From Nitrospira sp. (GTDB lineage: Bacteria > Nitrospirota > Nitrospiria > Nitrospirales > Nitrospiraceae), in the NCBI GenBank assembly GCA_024998625.1, contig JACOEL010000005.1, positions 62,001-126,000 of the forward strand: a stretch of 64,000 bases of DNA, in the 5' to 3' direction. Of the stretch, positions 50,876-60,626 are shown piece by piece. The number at the start of each line of letters is the position of its first letter. Position 1 is the stretch's first letter. The notes beneath the pieces are model-generated. The model did no database searches and was not told the origin of the DNA. It worked only from the letters and a program-made list of their open reading frames with translations. The translations under genes were made by a program, and so were the position numbers.

Positions 50876-53014
50876 ATGAAGGTATGGCCGGGCCGACCTT
50901 ATCCGCTGGGAGCCACGTGGGATGGGGAGGGAGTCAATTTCGCTCTCTTTTCTGAGAATGCCACGTCGGTGGAGTTGTGCCTGTTCGATGGGCCGGATGC
51001 TTCGAAGGAATCCCACCGGATTCGTCTGGAGGAACGGACCAATCAAACCTGGCACGCCTACCTGCCGGAGGGTCGCCCCGGCCTCCATTATGGCTATCGC
51101 GTGGATGGGCCCTATGAGCCCGGCGCAGGGCATCGATTTAATCCTGCCAAGTTGCTCATCGATCCTTATGCCAAATCCATCGCCGACACGATTCGATTGT
51201 CCGATCGCATGTTCGGATACCGTATCGGTGACCCTGAAGGAGATCTGACGAGGGACGATCGCGACAATGCCGACGAGAGTCCGAAGTGTGTGGTGATTGA
51301 TCAAGCATTCAGCTGGGGAGGCGACCATCTGCTCCGCACGCCCTGGTCGAAGACGATCATTTACGAAGTGCACGTCAAAGGGTTTACCGCTCGTCATCCG
51401 GATGTGCCGGATCATTTGCGAGGCACCTATGCCGGACTCTCGACCCCAGCCGTCATCGAGTATTTGCAGGGGTTGGGTGTGACGGCCGTTGAGCTTCTGC
51501 CGGTACACCATGCGGTGCAGGACAAACATTTGACCGAGCAGGGGCTGACGAACTATTGGGGGTATAACACCATCGGCTTCTTCGCTCCGGACATGCGGTA
51601 TGCCCTTTCTCCGGTTCGAGGCCGGCATGTGCGTGAATTTAAGACGATGGTTAAGACGTTACACAGTGCCGGCATCGAGGTGATTCTTGACGTGGTCTAT
51701 AACCACACCGCAGAAGGCAACCATCTCGGGCCGACGCTGTCGTTTCGCGGGATCGACAATGCCGCCTATTACAGGCTGGTCAGCGACGATCCGCGTTATT
51801 ACATGGATTACACCGGCTGCGGAAACAGCCTGAACGTACGTCATCCGAGAACGCTGCAGTTGATCATGGACAGTTTGCGGTATTGGGTGCTGGACATGCA
51901 TGTGGACGGGTTCCGGTTCGATTTGGCGTCCACACTTGCCCGTGAACTGCATGAGGTGGATCGCCTCAGCGCCTTCTTCGATATCATTCACCAGGACCCG
52001 GTGCTGTCGCAGGTGAAGCTGATTGCGGAGCCCTGGGATCTCGGGGCGGGCGGGTATCAGGTGGGCAATTTCCCCGTCGGCTGGGCCGAGTGGAACGGCA
52101 AGTATCGTGACGCGATCCGCCGGTATTGGAAGGGAGATGGGGGACAAGTGGCCGAACTGGCCTACCGCCTCTCCGGCAGCAGCGATCTGTACGAAATGAG
52201 CGGCCGGCGCCCCTTTGCCAGCATCAATTTCATCACGGCGCATGACGGATTCAGTTTGCAGGATCTTGTGTCCTACAACGAAAAACATAATGAGGCCAAC
52301 GGAGAGAATAACCAGGATGGTCATAACGACAACCTGAGCTGGAATTGCGGGGTCGAGGGACCGACGGATGATAAGAACGTGCTGGAACTCCGTCGGCGCC
52401 AGAAACGCAACATGTTGGCCACTCTGCTCCTCTCGCAGGGCGTGCCGATGTTGTGCGGCGGCGATGAGATCGGCCGGACTCAGCTCGGGAACAACAATGC
52501 CTACTGTCAGGACAACGAAATCAGTTGGCACGGCTGGGACCTCAGCCGGGAGAACCGGACATTGCTGACGTTCGTCCGCCGACTCATTGCCTTGCGGCAG
52601 GACCATCCGGTGTTCCGACGCCGACGTTTCTTTCAGGGGCGGCGGATCCACGGGTCCGACATCAAAGACATCGTCTGGTTGCACTCCGACGGCAAAGAAA
52701 TGGATGAGGCCGATTGGAACCAGGGACACTTGAGGGCCATCGGGCTCGTTCTTGCCGGCGACGCCATCGAAGAAAAGGATACTCGCGGTAACGCCATTGT
52801 CGATAATACCTTTGTCTTGCTCTTCAACGCCCACCACGACTCCATTCCTTTCGTCCTGCCGGCATGCGATGAGAGCGCCTCCTGGGTCCTGATGCTGGAT
52901 ACCTGCGATCCTACATCTCGTCGATCGCGCGCTGTGTTCAAGGGCGGCGAGCCATACACCATCGAAGCTCGCGCCATGGCGATCCTTTGCCGGGAATCCG
53001 TCCACGGCGCGTGA
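50876..53014 (+). CDS. glgX: Glycogen debranching enzyme GlgX
   Basis: 712 residues of GH13. An N-terminal CBM48 ([30 protein letters not shown]) is followed by the catalytic barrel with [52 protein letters not shown] (nucleophile), [19 protein letters not shown] (acid/base), [21 protein letters not shown] and [25 protein letters not shown]. It cleaves alpha-1,6 branches of phosphorylase-limited glycogen, giving maltooligosaccharides that TreY can use. Length is close to 700, normal for GlgX. Confidence 0.95.
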   Translation: MKVWPGRPYPLGATWDGEGVNFALFSENATSVELCLFDGPDASKESHRIRLEERTNQTWHAYLPEGRPGLHYGYRVDGPYEPGAGHRFNPAKLLIDPYAKSIADTIRLSDRMFGYRIGDPEGDLTRDDRDNADESPKCVVIDQAFSWGGDHLLRTPWSKTIIYEVHVKGFTARHPDVPDHLRGTYAGLSTPAVIEYLQGLGVTAVELLPVHHAVQDKHLTEQGLTNYWGYNTIGFFAPDMRYALSPVRGRHVREFKTMVKTLHSAGIEVILDVVYNHTAEGNHLGPTLSFRGIDNAAYYRLVSDDPRYYMDYTGCGNSLNVRHPRTLQLIMDSLRYWVLDMHVDGFRFDLASTLARELHEVDRLSAFFDIIHQDPVLSQVKLIAEPWDLGAGGYQVGNFPVGWAEWNGKYRDAIRRYWKGDGGQVAELAYRLSGSSDLYEMSGRRPFASINFITAHDGFSLQDLVSYNEKHNEANGENNQDGHNDNLSWNCGVEGPTDDKNVLELRRRQKRNMLATLLLSQGVPMLCGGDEIGRTQLGNNNAYCQDNEISWHGWDLSRENRTLLTFVRRLIALRQDHPVFRRRRFFQGRRIHGSDIKDIVWLHSDGKEMDEADWNQGHLRAIGLVLAGDAIEEKDTRGNAIVDNTFVLLFNAHHDSIPFVLPACDESASWVLMLDTCDPTSRRSRAVFKGGEPYTIEARAMAILCRESVHGA

Positions 53015-53182
53015 TCCTTCCGACCCAGGGCCGACGGCCCTCAGTCACAAACAACCTTATGTCTATGTTTATGCGGCCGGCTGACCGGACGAACCGAGTG
53101 TGCTCGTCCTCGTTTTAGTGCGGATGAATAGATGAACTACGTATATTCGGATGTGATCAGACGGGGCAAGTCGCTGTAAAAA

Positions 53183-53199
53183 CTAGGGATATGTCCAGT
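53183..53199 (+). repeat. 17-base element shared with 37188-37204
   Basis: CTAGGGATATGTCCAGT, one mismatch from the copy ahead of glgC. It lies 55 bases upstream of the ATG at 53254, in the gap after glgX. Confidence 0.45.
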
Positions 53200-53253
53200 C
53201 CTGGCCGGATGCCCTGAGAGCTATAACAAGCATGTACAACAAGGGAAACGCCG

Positions 53254-53487
53254 ATGAAACTTCTGAAATCCAAAGGAGTCAAGCAGAAGGTCGTCGTCAG
53301 TATCGGTGAAGACGATGGCGGGAACACCGTCGTGCTCTACCGTGGCGGCAAGACCGGTTTGGCCTTCCGCACTCCGGACCACCGGGTGTTTCGAGAGGCG
53401 GCCCAGCAACGCCGGAGCGGAGATGCGGCAACGTCAGTGCCGCCTGCTTCCGCCGCGGTGACATCACAACAAGGAGGATCACGATGA
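53254..53487 (+). CDS. Small protein of unknown function before csbD
   Basis: 77 residues, ribosome site caagggaaacgccg. The first half is beta-rich and basic (MKLLKSKGVKQKVVVSIGED then GNTVVLYRGGKTGLAFRTPD), the second half Ala/Ser/Gln-rich and probably disordered. Its last codons overlap the csbD-type start (ATGA), pointing to coupled translation. No family recognised. Confidence 0.55.
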   Translation: MKLLKSKGVKQKVVVSIGEDDGGNTVVLYRGGKTGLAFRTPDHRVFREAAQQRRSGDAATSVPPASAAVTSQQGGSR

Positions 53488-53723
53488 ATGCCGATCAATT
53501 CAAGGGAAAGTGGGTGCAGTTCAAAGGTGAAGTAAAAAAGCAGTGGGGAAAATTCACGGACGACGACCTGATGCAGATCGAAGGCAATTACGACAAATTC
53601 GTCGGGCGGGTTCAGGAACGATACGGCGATAAGAAGGAAGAGGTTGTGAGATGGGCCGACGACTGGTACGCGCAGCAGGGTAAGCCGGGAACTGAAGCGC
53701 GCCAGGCTCAACGCCCCCGCTGA
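53484..53723 (+). CDS. CsbD-family stress protein (cytoplasmic)
   Basis: 79 residues, ribosome site caaggaggatcacg. NADQFKGKWVQFKGEVKKQWGKFTDDDLMQIEGNYDKFVGRVQERYGDKKEEVVRWADDWY is a full CsbD domain, a small helical protein family induced by general stress in many bacteria. It overlaps the preceding gene by four bases. The domain is duplicated in an exported form at 54124. Confidence 0.9.
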   Translation: MNADQFKGKWVQFKGEVKKQWGKFTDDDLMQIEGNYDKFVGRVQERYGDKKEEVVRWADDWYAQQGKPGTEARQAQRPR

Positions 53724-53778
53724 CGGTGGCAAGAGCTCTCACGGATCATTATATCGATCATAAAAAGGAGCATGAGAC

Positions 53779-54057
53779 ATGAAAAAGATGATTGCGATGG
53801 CATTGATGTCGGGAGTCTTGGCGAGTCCCGCGTGGGCGCTCTTTGAAACCAACAAGCAGTTGGCCTCCACCGCGACGGTTACGCTCGAAGATGCCGTCCG
53901 GCACGCGTTGAAAGCAGTGCCTGGAAAGGCAGTAGAAGCGGAAATCGGGAAGGAAGACGGGCGAACCGTCTATGAAGTCGAGATCGTCGACGTCAACAAC
54001 AAGACACAGAAGGTGTATGTCGATGCGCAGAGTGGTCAAGCGAAAATCGAGCACTAG
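53779..54057 (+). CDS. Exported PepSY-domain protein
   Basis: 92 residues, ribosome site aaaaggagcatgagac. Signal peptide MKKMIAMALMSGVLASPAWA, then one PepSY domain: TLEDAVRHALKAVPGKAVEAEIGKEDGRTVYEVEIVDVNNKTQKVYVDAQSGQAK. Stand-alone PepSY proteins are periplasmic and often modulate peptidases or sensors. It lies between the two csbD-type genes. Confidence 0.85.
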   Translation: MKKMIAMALMSGVLASPAWALFETNKQLASTATVTLEDAVRHALKAVPGKAVEAEIGKEDGRTVYEVEIVDVNNKTQKVYVDAQSGQAKIEH

Positions 54058-54123
54058 ATAGAGACGGGCGTGCCGGCCGCGCAGGCCGGCGCGCGCCGCG
54101 CGATATATCGGAGGAGAGAGGTC

Positions 54124-54483
54124 ATGAAACTCAGGATGAGGCTGCTTTCGATGACTCTGACAGGCATGGTCCTGACGTCGGGTATGAGCCAGGCCGCTGA
54201 CCGGTCCTTGGACGGCACCACCGGGGCGGACGAACCTCCCGGTACTGCCACCGTGGCAGTCAATCAGGATCAGCTGCAAGGGAAATGGAAACAGTTCAAA
54301 GGGGAACTGAAACAGAAGTGGGGGGAATTTACCGATGACGATCTGCTGGCGATCGAAGGGAGCGTCGACAAGCTGGAAGGCAAGATCCAGGAGCGATACG
54401 GCGACCGGCGCGAAGACGTGAAGCGCTGGGTCGATGAATGGTTCGACACCCATGGCACTCAACGAGATCAATCGTCCTCATGA
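54124..54483 (+). CDS. CsbD-family protein with signal peptide
   Basis: 119 residues from the ATG at 54124 (ribosome site ggaggagagaggtc). Signal peptide MKLRMRLLSMTLTGMVLTSGMSQAA is followed by a Thr/Gly/Pro linker and a CsbD domain, LQGKWKQFKGELKQKWGEFTDDDLLAIEGSVDKLEGKIQERYGDRREDVKRWVDEWF, very close to the one at 53484. CsbD proteins are normally cytoplasmic, so an exported copy is unusual. It probably arose by local duplication and gain of a signal. Confidence 0.85.
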   Translation: MKLRMRLLSMTLTGMVLTSGMSQAADRSLDGTTGADEPPGTATVAVNQDQLQGKWKQFKGELKQKWGEFTDDDLLAIEGSVDKLEGKIQERYGDRREDVKRWVDEWFDTHGTQRDQSSS

Positions 54484-54518
54484 CGCAATACACGACACAT
54501 TCACAGAGGAGTCAGGCG

Positions 54519-55118
54519 ATGAATACAGTGTCCCCTTCGGTACTCATGCTCGTATTGGGGTTGACGCTCGCAGTCGGGAGCATGGCCGCCCCGACGGGCG
54601 CACGGGCTGCGGACGATAAAGGGCTGTTTGAGCAAATCGATATCGGGCTGCTCTCCATCGGTGGTCGCGCCACCTATGTCGATCCGAAGGACGGGTCGAG
54701 TCGCTGGTTGGGAGGCGGGCAGGTGCGACTCCACCCGTCCCGGTATTTCGCATTTGAAGGTTCGGTGGATTATCGGAGGAATGATATCGGCGACACTCGG
54801 GTGCATAGCTATCCCGTGATGGTGTCTGCGCTGATCTATCCCCTGGGCACCACCAGGCTGGCTCCGTTTCTGTTGGGCGGCGGCGGCTGGCATTATACGA
54901 CGGTAAAAGGACCGGGCGGGTTCGACGACACGCAGAACCGGTTCGGCGCGCATGCCGGCGGCGGCCTGCAATTCTTCTTCAATCAGCACGTGTCAATCGA
55001 CAGCACCTATCGATACCTCTGGCTGGAGAAGATTGAGTCTCGAGACCAGAATATTGTGGACAAGAAGTTTCAGGACAATGGCCACATGGTCACGGTCGGG
55101 CTCAACTTCCATTTCTAG
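54519..55118 (+). CDS. Small outer-membrane beta-barrel protein
   Basis: 199 residues from the ATG at 54519 (ribosome site agaggagtcaggcg). Signal peptide (LMLVLGLTLAVGSMAAPTGARAA) then an eight-strand barrel pattern like OmpW/opacity proteins: IDIGLLSIGGRATYVDP, VRLHPSRYFAFEGSVDYRRNDI, APFLLGGGGWHYTTV, FGAHAGGGLQFFFNQHVSIDSTYRYLWL, and the terminal MVTVGLNFHF ending in Phe. Function unknown; it may form a small pore or be structural. Confidence 0.8.
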   Translation: MNTVSPSVLMLVLGLTLAVGSMAAPTGARAADDKGLFEQIDIGLLSIGGRATYVDPKDGSSRWLGGGQVRLHPSRYFAFEGSVDYRRNDIGDTRVHSYPVMVSALIYPLGTTRLAPFLLGGGGWHYTTVKGPGGFDDTQNRFGAHAGGGLQFFFNQHVSIDSTYRYLWLEKIESRDQNIVDKKFQDNGHMVTVGLNFHF

Positions 55119-55204
55119 GTGGTGGCCATGGTTCCATGTGTGATCCTCAGTAGCAGGTGGAGACAGTCGGGACCGGCCATGACTCCGGGAGGAGTCCGAA
55201 GGGA

Positions 55205-56287
55205 ATGATCCCTCCATGGAAGGTCGTGCTTCTCGCGTGGCTGTCGTGCGCGTTCACTGTGGCCGGCGCGGCGGCAGCCGGGTCCGATGAGTATATCGCG
55301 GGTTATGCGGCCGCCACCCTAGAGCATGAATTCCACCTGTCTGGAGCGGTGATAGAAGTAGACCAAGGCGCCGTCACCGTACAGGTCAGACGATTGGGAG
55401 CAGAAGACCCGGCCAAGATCGTCAGGGCGTTGGAGCAGATACCCGGCGTGGTGCGGGCCGATGTTCAGGCGGGGAAGGTATCGGTGGCTTCGTCGGGGAG
55501 CACCGCAGCACGGGCGGTGACCCCGCAAGCGGAATCAAAGTTCCTCCCGCGAGGGTTGCTTCTAGACCCCTTTCACGCGGACCTGAGGTGGCCACATTTC
55601 GGCGCGGCCTATCACAGCCTCTCGTCGGGGAATGAGTTCGCCAGCGCGTTCGGTGAATCCTTTGCGTTCTACCGCAACGCCGCTCCGTTCGACGGACAAT
55701 GGGAATTGGGGATGCAGGCGGGGGTGTTCGGCGTCTTCGATACGGAGAAACGGTCCATCGATCTGATCAATGCCGACTATATGGTCGGGTTATTGGCCAG
55801 TTATCGCGCGGACAAACTCTCCGGGTTCTTCCGGGTTCGTCACCAGAGTTCGCATTTAGGCGATGAGTTTCTCTTGAACAATGCCCAGGTCTCGAGAATC
55901 AATCTGAGTTACGAAGAAATCGATTTCAAGGTCTCTTATGATCTGACGACGTGGCTGCGAGTCTACGGTGGAGTCGGTACGATCGTCAGAAAGGATCCCA
56001 ACACCCTCGGCCGGGAAACGAGTCAGGGAGGGGTCGAGTTCAAGAGCCCCTGGTTGTTCTTCGGCGGCAAGGTGCGGCCGGTCGCCTATGCGGATTTTCA
56101 AGCCAACGCTCGCATGAACTGGAATGTCGCCCAATCGATCATGGGAGGGTTGCAGTTTGAAAATGCTCGGATCGGCGACAGAAAGCTCCAGGTTTTAGCC
56201 GAGTACTTTTCCGGCCCCCGTCCGGACGGACAATTGTTCACACAAAAAGTCGAATGGCTCGGAATGGGTGTCCATCTCTGGTTCTGA
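55205..56287 (+). CDS. DUF1207-family exported protein
   Basis: 360 residues from the ATG at 55205. After a signal peptide (VVLLAWLSCAFTVAGAAAAG) comes a small BON/HMA-like alpha-beta segment (EFHLSGAVIEVDQGAVTVQVRRLG then PAKIVRALEQIPGVVRADVQAGKV), then the DUF1207 barrel: FLPRGLLLDPFHADLRWPHFGAAYHSL, QWELGMQAGVFGVFDTEKRSIDLINADYMVGLLASYR, HQSSHLGDEFLL, and the ending VEWLGMGVHLWF typical of outer-membrane barrels. Function unknown. Confidence 0.75.
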   Translation: MIPPWKVVLLAWLSCAFTVAGAAAAGSDEYIAGYAAATLEHEFHLSGAVIEVDQGAVTVQVRRLGAEDPAKIVRALEQIPGVVRADVQAGKVSVASSGSTAARAVTPQAESKFLPRGLLLDPFHADLRWPHFGAAYHSLSSGNEFASAFGESFAFYRNAAPFDGQWELGMQAGVFGVFDTEKRSIDLINADYMVGLLASYRADKLSGFFRVRHQSSHLGDEFLLNNAQVSRINLSYEEIDFKVSYDLTTWLRVYGGVGTIVRKDPNTLGRETSQGGVEFKSPWLFFGGKVRPVAYADFQANARMNWNVAQSIMGGLQFENARIGDRKLQVLAEYFSGPRPDGQLFTQKVEWLGMGVHLWF

Positions 56288-56459
56288 CCCGCCCCTGCGA
56301 TGAGCGGCCCGTTTTTTCTGATGAGAGGACAGGTGTCGAATCGTACAAACCCTACCGCTCATCAGCTTATCGGCGGGATTCGTGGTGCTTGTGGGTCATA
56401 GTGCGGTTCCGTCAACTCCGGCGTGAAAGACGGCCTCGGTCGTCTGGAAGGAGGTCACG

Positions 56460-56630
56460 ATGCCAGATTCCGCGAGCGGCCAGAAATTATGTGCGCATCC
56501 CGGTTGTTCCTGTCCTGCTGAGAAGGGCAAGGAGTTTTGTTCCGATGCCTGCCGCAGTTCGTCGGCTCCCAGCGGAGCCTGCGCCTGTGGGCACAAGGGC
56601 TGCGCCATGAAGCATCCGTCGCATTCATAG
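56460..56630 (+). CDS. Bacterial metallothionein
   Basis: 56 residues, ribosome site ggaaggaggtcacg. Eight Cys (11, 16, 18, 27, 31, 41, 43, 48) and four His (13, 45, 52, 55) are arranged as in SmtA/BmtA: CAHPGCSC, FCSDAC, ACACGHKGC. It should bind Zn2+, Cd2+ or Cu+ in the cytoplasm. It lies far from the RND efflux operon. Confidence 0.8.
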   Translation: MPDSASGQKLCAHPGCSCPAEKGKEFCSDACRSSSAPSGACACGHKGCAMKHPSHS

Positions 56631-56682
56631 TGGTTCCATGCGGTATGAGCGTATCGTCCACCATTTCAGATGAGGTGCCACC

Positions 56683-56850
56683 ATGTTGAGCTGGGCTGTG
56701 ACATTTTTAGTCATCGGGCTGATTGCGGGAGTATTGGGAGTGAGCGGTGTGGCGGGGACCGCAACCCACATCGCCTATGTGCTGTTCGTCGTATTTCTGA
56801 TTCTCGCGGTGATCGGCATGGTGATGGGCAAGCGCCCTCCTGCCGTCTAA
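56683..56850 (+). CDS. DUF1328-family small membrane protein
   Basis: 55 residues, ribosome site gatgaggtgccacc. Two hydrophobic helices: MLSWAVTFLVIGLIAGVLGV and AYVLFVVFLILAVIGMVMG, joined by a short Gly/Ala/Thr loop, as in the DUF1328 (YtjA) family. These proteins are linked to envelope stress in several bacteria. It converges with the large kinase gene. Confidence 0.8.
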   Translation: MLSWAVTFLVIGLIAGVLGVSGVAGTATHIAYVLFVVFLILAVIGMVMGKRPPAV

Positions 56851-56860
56851 AAAGGCGCTC

Positions 56861-59800
56861 CTACTTTTTGGTGCGGACTGTGCGCACGATCGCTTCATAA
56901 AGCTGGCCGGCGGCGCGCTCTTTGGTCACGAAGACCGCCGCCCCGGCCCTGGTCATGGCCTCTTCCACATGGCGTTCGTTCTGAACCGATAACCCGATCA
57001 CGACGATGTCCGGTTGCGCTGAGACGATGCGTCGGGTCGCTTCAATTCCGTCGATCCTCGGCATATTCACGTCCATCACCACGACATCCGGCTTGAGCGC
57101 CGCGGCGATGCTGATCGCCGACTCGCCGTCGCCCGCTTCCCCGATGACCTCCAGGTCCTCGTAGTTGTCCAGCACGCTCCGTAAGCCTTGTCGAACCATT
57201 TCGTGGTCATCGACGAGGAGGATGCGAAGCCGTTCGGAAGGAGCAACGGGCGAGGCGATGAGTTGTTTGGCGCGGGACGACACTGACCCCGGCTCTGACT
57301 GGGAGTCGGCGTCGATAGGGGCTGTCAGCGTGACGGTCGTGCCCTTGCCTTCCGTGGAGTCCAAATTAAGACGCCCGCCGACCGCCTCAACGCGCTCTTG
57401 CACATTAAACAGGCCGAATCGGCCGGGGAGGGCCCGATCGGTTTCCATCATGGTCGACGGGTTGAATCCGCATCCCTGGTCCGAGACGGTGATGGTGACC
57501 ATGTTATCGGTGCGGCACGAGAGGGCAATGGAGGCCTCCGTGGTCCGTGCATGCTTGACGACGTTGAACAGCAATTCCCGCACACTCTGGTAGAGAATAA
57601 CCGCGCTTTCTTCGTCCATGGGGAGATGATCGCGGTCACAATGGACGACGACGGTCAGCCCATGGGTTTTCATTTGTCCACCCAGCCATTTGAGCGCCGC
57701 TGGTAAGCCGAATTGATAGAGTACCTGGGGGCTCAGTTCCGCCACCAGAAAACGAGTATAGTTGAGTGACTGCGTCAGCACGTCATCCGCCTCGCTCAGG
57801 AGTTGTAAGGTCTTGGCATCTTGCACGTGTGGTTTAGCCTGGCCCAATTTCATGCGCCCGACCACGAGCAACTGTGCCAGGTAATCGTGAAGTTCCGTCG
57901 CCAACCGCCGGCGTTCTTGCTGTTCGGTAGCACTGAGGTCGGAGGCGAGGGCGCGCAGACGTTCCTGTGAACGCACCAATGCTTGTGTTCGTTCATGCAC
58001 ACGTTTCTCCAACTCGACCGTCCATTGCTGCAACTGCTCTTCGGCATGCTTTCGGTCGGTGATGTCGATGGCGGAGCCAAGGTACCCGCTGAATTCTCCG
58101 CTCTGCGTCAGGAGCGGCACCCCCCGGTCGAGAATCCACCCATAGGTCCCGTCCTGACGGCGGAGGCGGTATTCCATTTCAAACGGCTCGTGCCGGGAGA
58201 AGTGCGATTTGTAGACACGCAAGTACTCGGTCTGATCGTCCGGATGAATGCCGGATATCCATCCGCTGCCGAGCTCGTCTTCCAGGGTACGGCCTGTGTA
58301 CTCAAGCCACGAGCGATTCAGCCAGGTGCAGCGGGTGTCGGTCCCGGCCATCCAGACGAGCACGGGAGTGGCATCCGCCAGCATGCGGAAGTGGGCTTCG
58401 CTCTCCCGCAGCCCGGCTTCGGCCCGTTTGCGTTCGGTGATGTCGCGGACGATGGCATGCCAGCGTCTGTCGGGCTGGAGTTTCGCACTGATTTCCACGG
58501 ACAGTGTCGCTCCGTCTCTCCTGCGCAACTTCCATTCGCCGGAGTGACGGTGTCCCTCCAGTAACTCAGCCTTGATGTCCCGCAGGCGTTTGTAGTCATG
58601 CGAATCGAGCAGGTCGGTGACGCCCATGCCGAGCAGTTCCTGGCGAGAATATCCCAGCATGTGACAAGCCCGACTATTCACATCCAGATAATGCCCCGAC
58701 ATATCCGCCATGACGATGCCGTCGGAAGCCTGCTCAAAGAGATGTCGAAACCGTTCTTCGCTTTCCCTCAGGGCCTGCTCCGTCCGTTTCCGGTCTGTGA
58801 TGTTGGTGATGAGGACATAGAAGCCTTCGACTGTTCCCCCGGCGGTCCGTTCCGGGACATAGGTCGCCAGGAGCGTTTGTTCGCCGGTCTCACCGAGACT
58901 GGTAGTTTCGAATGAGATCTGCTCGCCTGCGAGTACCCGCTGGATGAAATGTTGCACCTGGGGATAATCCTGTTGCAGGAGCTCTTTGACAGAGGTGCCG
59001 ATGATCTGCTCACGAGGCCGTCCAAAATGCCGTTCATATCCGGCGTTCACAAAGCGATACCGTTCATCGCAGTCCACATAGGCGATGAGGCCGGGCAACG
59101 CATCGGTGACGACCCGCAGCTGTTCTTCGCTCTGTCGAAGAGCGGTTTCCGCTCGTTTCCGTTCGGTAATGTCGAACATGACGCCGGTGATTTGTCGCGG
59201 ATGCCCGGTCGAGTCGGGGAGCACCTGCCCGGTCACCGCAATCCAACCCTCACCGTGGGGATTCGTGCGAAGAATCCGGCACTCAAGATCGTAGGCGGTC
59301 CTATTTTCAACTGCCTCGACAACGGTCTGCTGCACCCGTTGTCGATCATCGGGATGAATCAGTTGTTGAAACGCCGCGAAAGTGCTGGCGAAGCTCATGG
59401 GAGGCAGGCCGAAAATGGCCTCGAGTTCAGGGGAGAACACCAGCGACTCGTTGTCGAGGTCCTGGTGAAAGGTACCCATGCGGCCTGCTCTCAACGCCAG
59501 GCGATGCCGGGCCTCACGCTGTTGGAGAATTTGCATGATATGTTTCTTCTGGCCGTCGGTGTGGTTCAGGCTTCCTGCCAGCAACCAGAGAAACGCCAGC
59601 ATGATCAGCATCACAGCGGCCACAGCCAATGCCACGCCGAAATTGAAGTCGTACTTCCCCGACCGCTGAGCGGCAATTCGAATCCAACCGGCGAGTATCG
59701 GCAGCATGACGGCGAAGGGCAGGAGACGTCGCAACATCACTCCGCCGAGCTTTTCGCTGGTGAGAGTGGCCATCAGGCCTCTTGCCGGTCGCGCGCAGAG

Positions 59801-60406
59801 AATTCCCAGGCTCAATGTCACCAACAGGAGGGCGCTATAGACGGAGGTGGATGTGAAGGTTCCCACCTTGTAGAGGCTCTGGACCCCGTACAAATGCCCG
59901 ACCAGCCCGATGCTGCCGATTGTGCCTCCCATCAGTGCGGCAGACTGATCGAAGAAGTATGTCGCGAACGGTTTCGTATCAAGCCAGAGCAGTGCAAGTC
60001 CCAGCGTGAGAATGGCGACGGCGGTGGCAGGAGCCGTGCGTCCCGGATGAGCATCACTGGAGATTTCCGGAAGTGCCATGTGCCAGAGGTCGATTCCAAG
60101 GTCGATAGCAAGGAGGTGTTCAGACAGGATCAGGGTAGCAAGCAGGCAGGCGACGATCGCGGAGCCCTGTGCGACATAGCGCCGTGCGGTCGTGACGGCA
60201 CCCTCTTCGGCTTGCAACCAGAGGGAGAGGCCGCAGAAGAGAATCGCCAACATGGTCGTGGGTTTCAGGGTTCGGAAAGACGTGGGCAGATGGTACAGGA
60301 GTGAATGGTCGTAGGCCCACCAGAGCAACGTGAGGGCTGGGAACGCGATAGCCAGTCCGGAGGCCGACAAGACCACAGGCTGCAATGTGAGAAGCATCGA
60401 GGTCAT
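56861..60406 (-). CDS. Membrane hybrid histidine kinase with four PAS domains and C-terminal receiver
   Basis: 1,181 residues. Order: an N-terminal membrane part with about eight helices (residues 10-285), four PAS domains (about 295-415, 430-550, 555-675, 680-800), HisKA_3 with the phospho-His in RRRLATELHDYLAQLLV, HATPase (N-box RELLFNVVKHA, DQGCGFN), then a receiver (ILLVDDHEMVRQGL, VVVMDVNMPRIDG). The receiver is NarL-like but has no DNA-binding domain after it. It should pass phosphate on to separate regulators, such as the LuxR types at 46-48 kb. It is one of three related kinases in tandem on this strand. Confidence 0.9.
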   Translation of the reverse strand: MTSMLLTLQPVVLSASGLAIAFPALTLLWWAYDHSLLYHLPTSFRTLKPTTMLAILFCGLSLWLQAEEGAVTTARRYVAQGSAIVACLLATLILSEHLLAIDLGIDLWHMALPEISSDAHPGRTAPATAVAILTLGLALLWLDTKPFATYFFDQSAALMGGTIGSIGLVGHLYGVQSLYKVGTFTSTSVYSALLLVTLSLGILCARPARGLMATLTSEKLGGVMLRRLLPFAVMLPILAGWIRIAAQRSGKYDFNFGVALAVAAVMLIMLAFLWLLAGSLNHTDGQKKHIMQILQQREARHRLALRAGRMGTFHQDLDNESLVFSPELEAIFGLPPMSFASTFAAFQQLIHPDDRQRVQQTVVEAVENRTAYDLECRILRTNPHGEGWIAVTGQVLPDSTGHPRQITGVMFDITERKRAETALRQSEEQLRVVTDALPGLIAYVDCDERYRFVNAGYERHFGRPREQIIGTSVKELLQQDYPQVQHFIQRVLAGEQISFETTSLGETGEQTLLATYVPERTAGGTVEGFYVLITNITDRKRTEQALRESEERFRHLFEQASDGIVMADMSGHYLDVNSRACHMLGYSRQELLGMGVTDLLDSHDYKRLRDIKAELLEGHRHSGEWKLRRRDGATLSVEISAKLQPDRRWHAIVRDITERKRAEAGLRESEAHFRMLADATPVLVWMAGTDTRCTWLNRSWLEYTGRTLEDELGSGWISGIHPDDQTEYLRVYKSHFSRHEPFEMEYRLRRQDGTYGWILDRGVPLLTQSGEFSGYLGSAIDITDRKHAEEQLQQWTVELEKRVHERTQALVRSQERLRALASDLSATEQQERRRLATELHDYLAQLLVVGRMKLGQAKPHVQDAKTLQLLSEADDVLTQSLNYTRFLVAELSPQVLYQFGLPAALKWLGGQMKTHGLTVVVHCDRDHLPMDEESAVILYQSVRELLFNVVKHARTTEASIALSCRTDNMVTITVSDQGCGFNPSTMMETDRALPGRFGLFNVQERVEAVGGRLNLDSTEGKGTTVTLTAPIDADSQSEPGSVSSRAKQLIASPVAPSERLRILLVDDHEMVRQGLRSVLDNYEDLEVIGEAGDGESAISIAAALKPDVVVMDVNMPRIDGIEATRRIVSAQPDIVVIGLSVQNERHVEEAMTRAGAAVFVTKERAAGQLYEAIVRTVRTKK

Positions 60407-60626
60407 GCGAGAACAACATATCTGCGGTTGATGCCGTCACATCGTGCGATGAAGGCCATTCACAGGCCCTTCATCGAAGGACATACCCAGTGCAGGCGCG
60501 AGAGTCGATCAGGTCGGGAACAACAAGGCAAGCAGCGGTACACACGGGTACAAACAGCATATCGCGTCAAAAGGCGATTTGAGAACTGGGGGATACCCTA
60601 GTCCATGTCCTTCAGGGAGCGAACTC

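Noticed and set aside
51659-53005. Long minus-strand frame (448 codons) opposite glgX
   Set aside because: GlgX is unmistakable on the plus strand; the antisense product shows no domain and has no ribosome site.
53027-53041. Hairpin AGGGCC-GAC-GGCCCT after glgX as terminator
   Set aside because: The stem is only six bases and no T-run follows; too weak to call.
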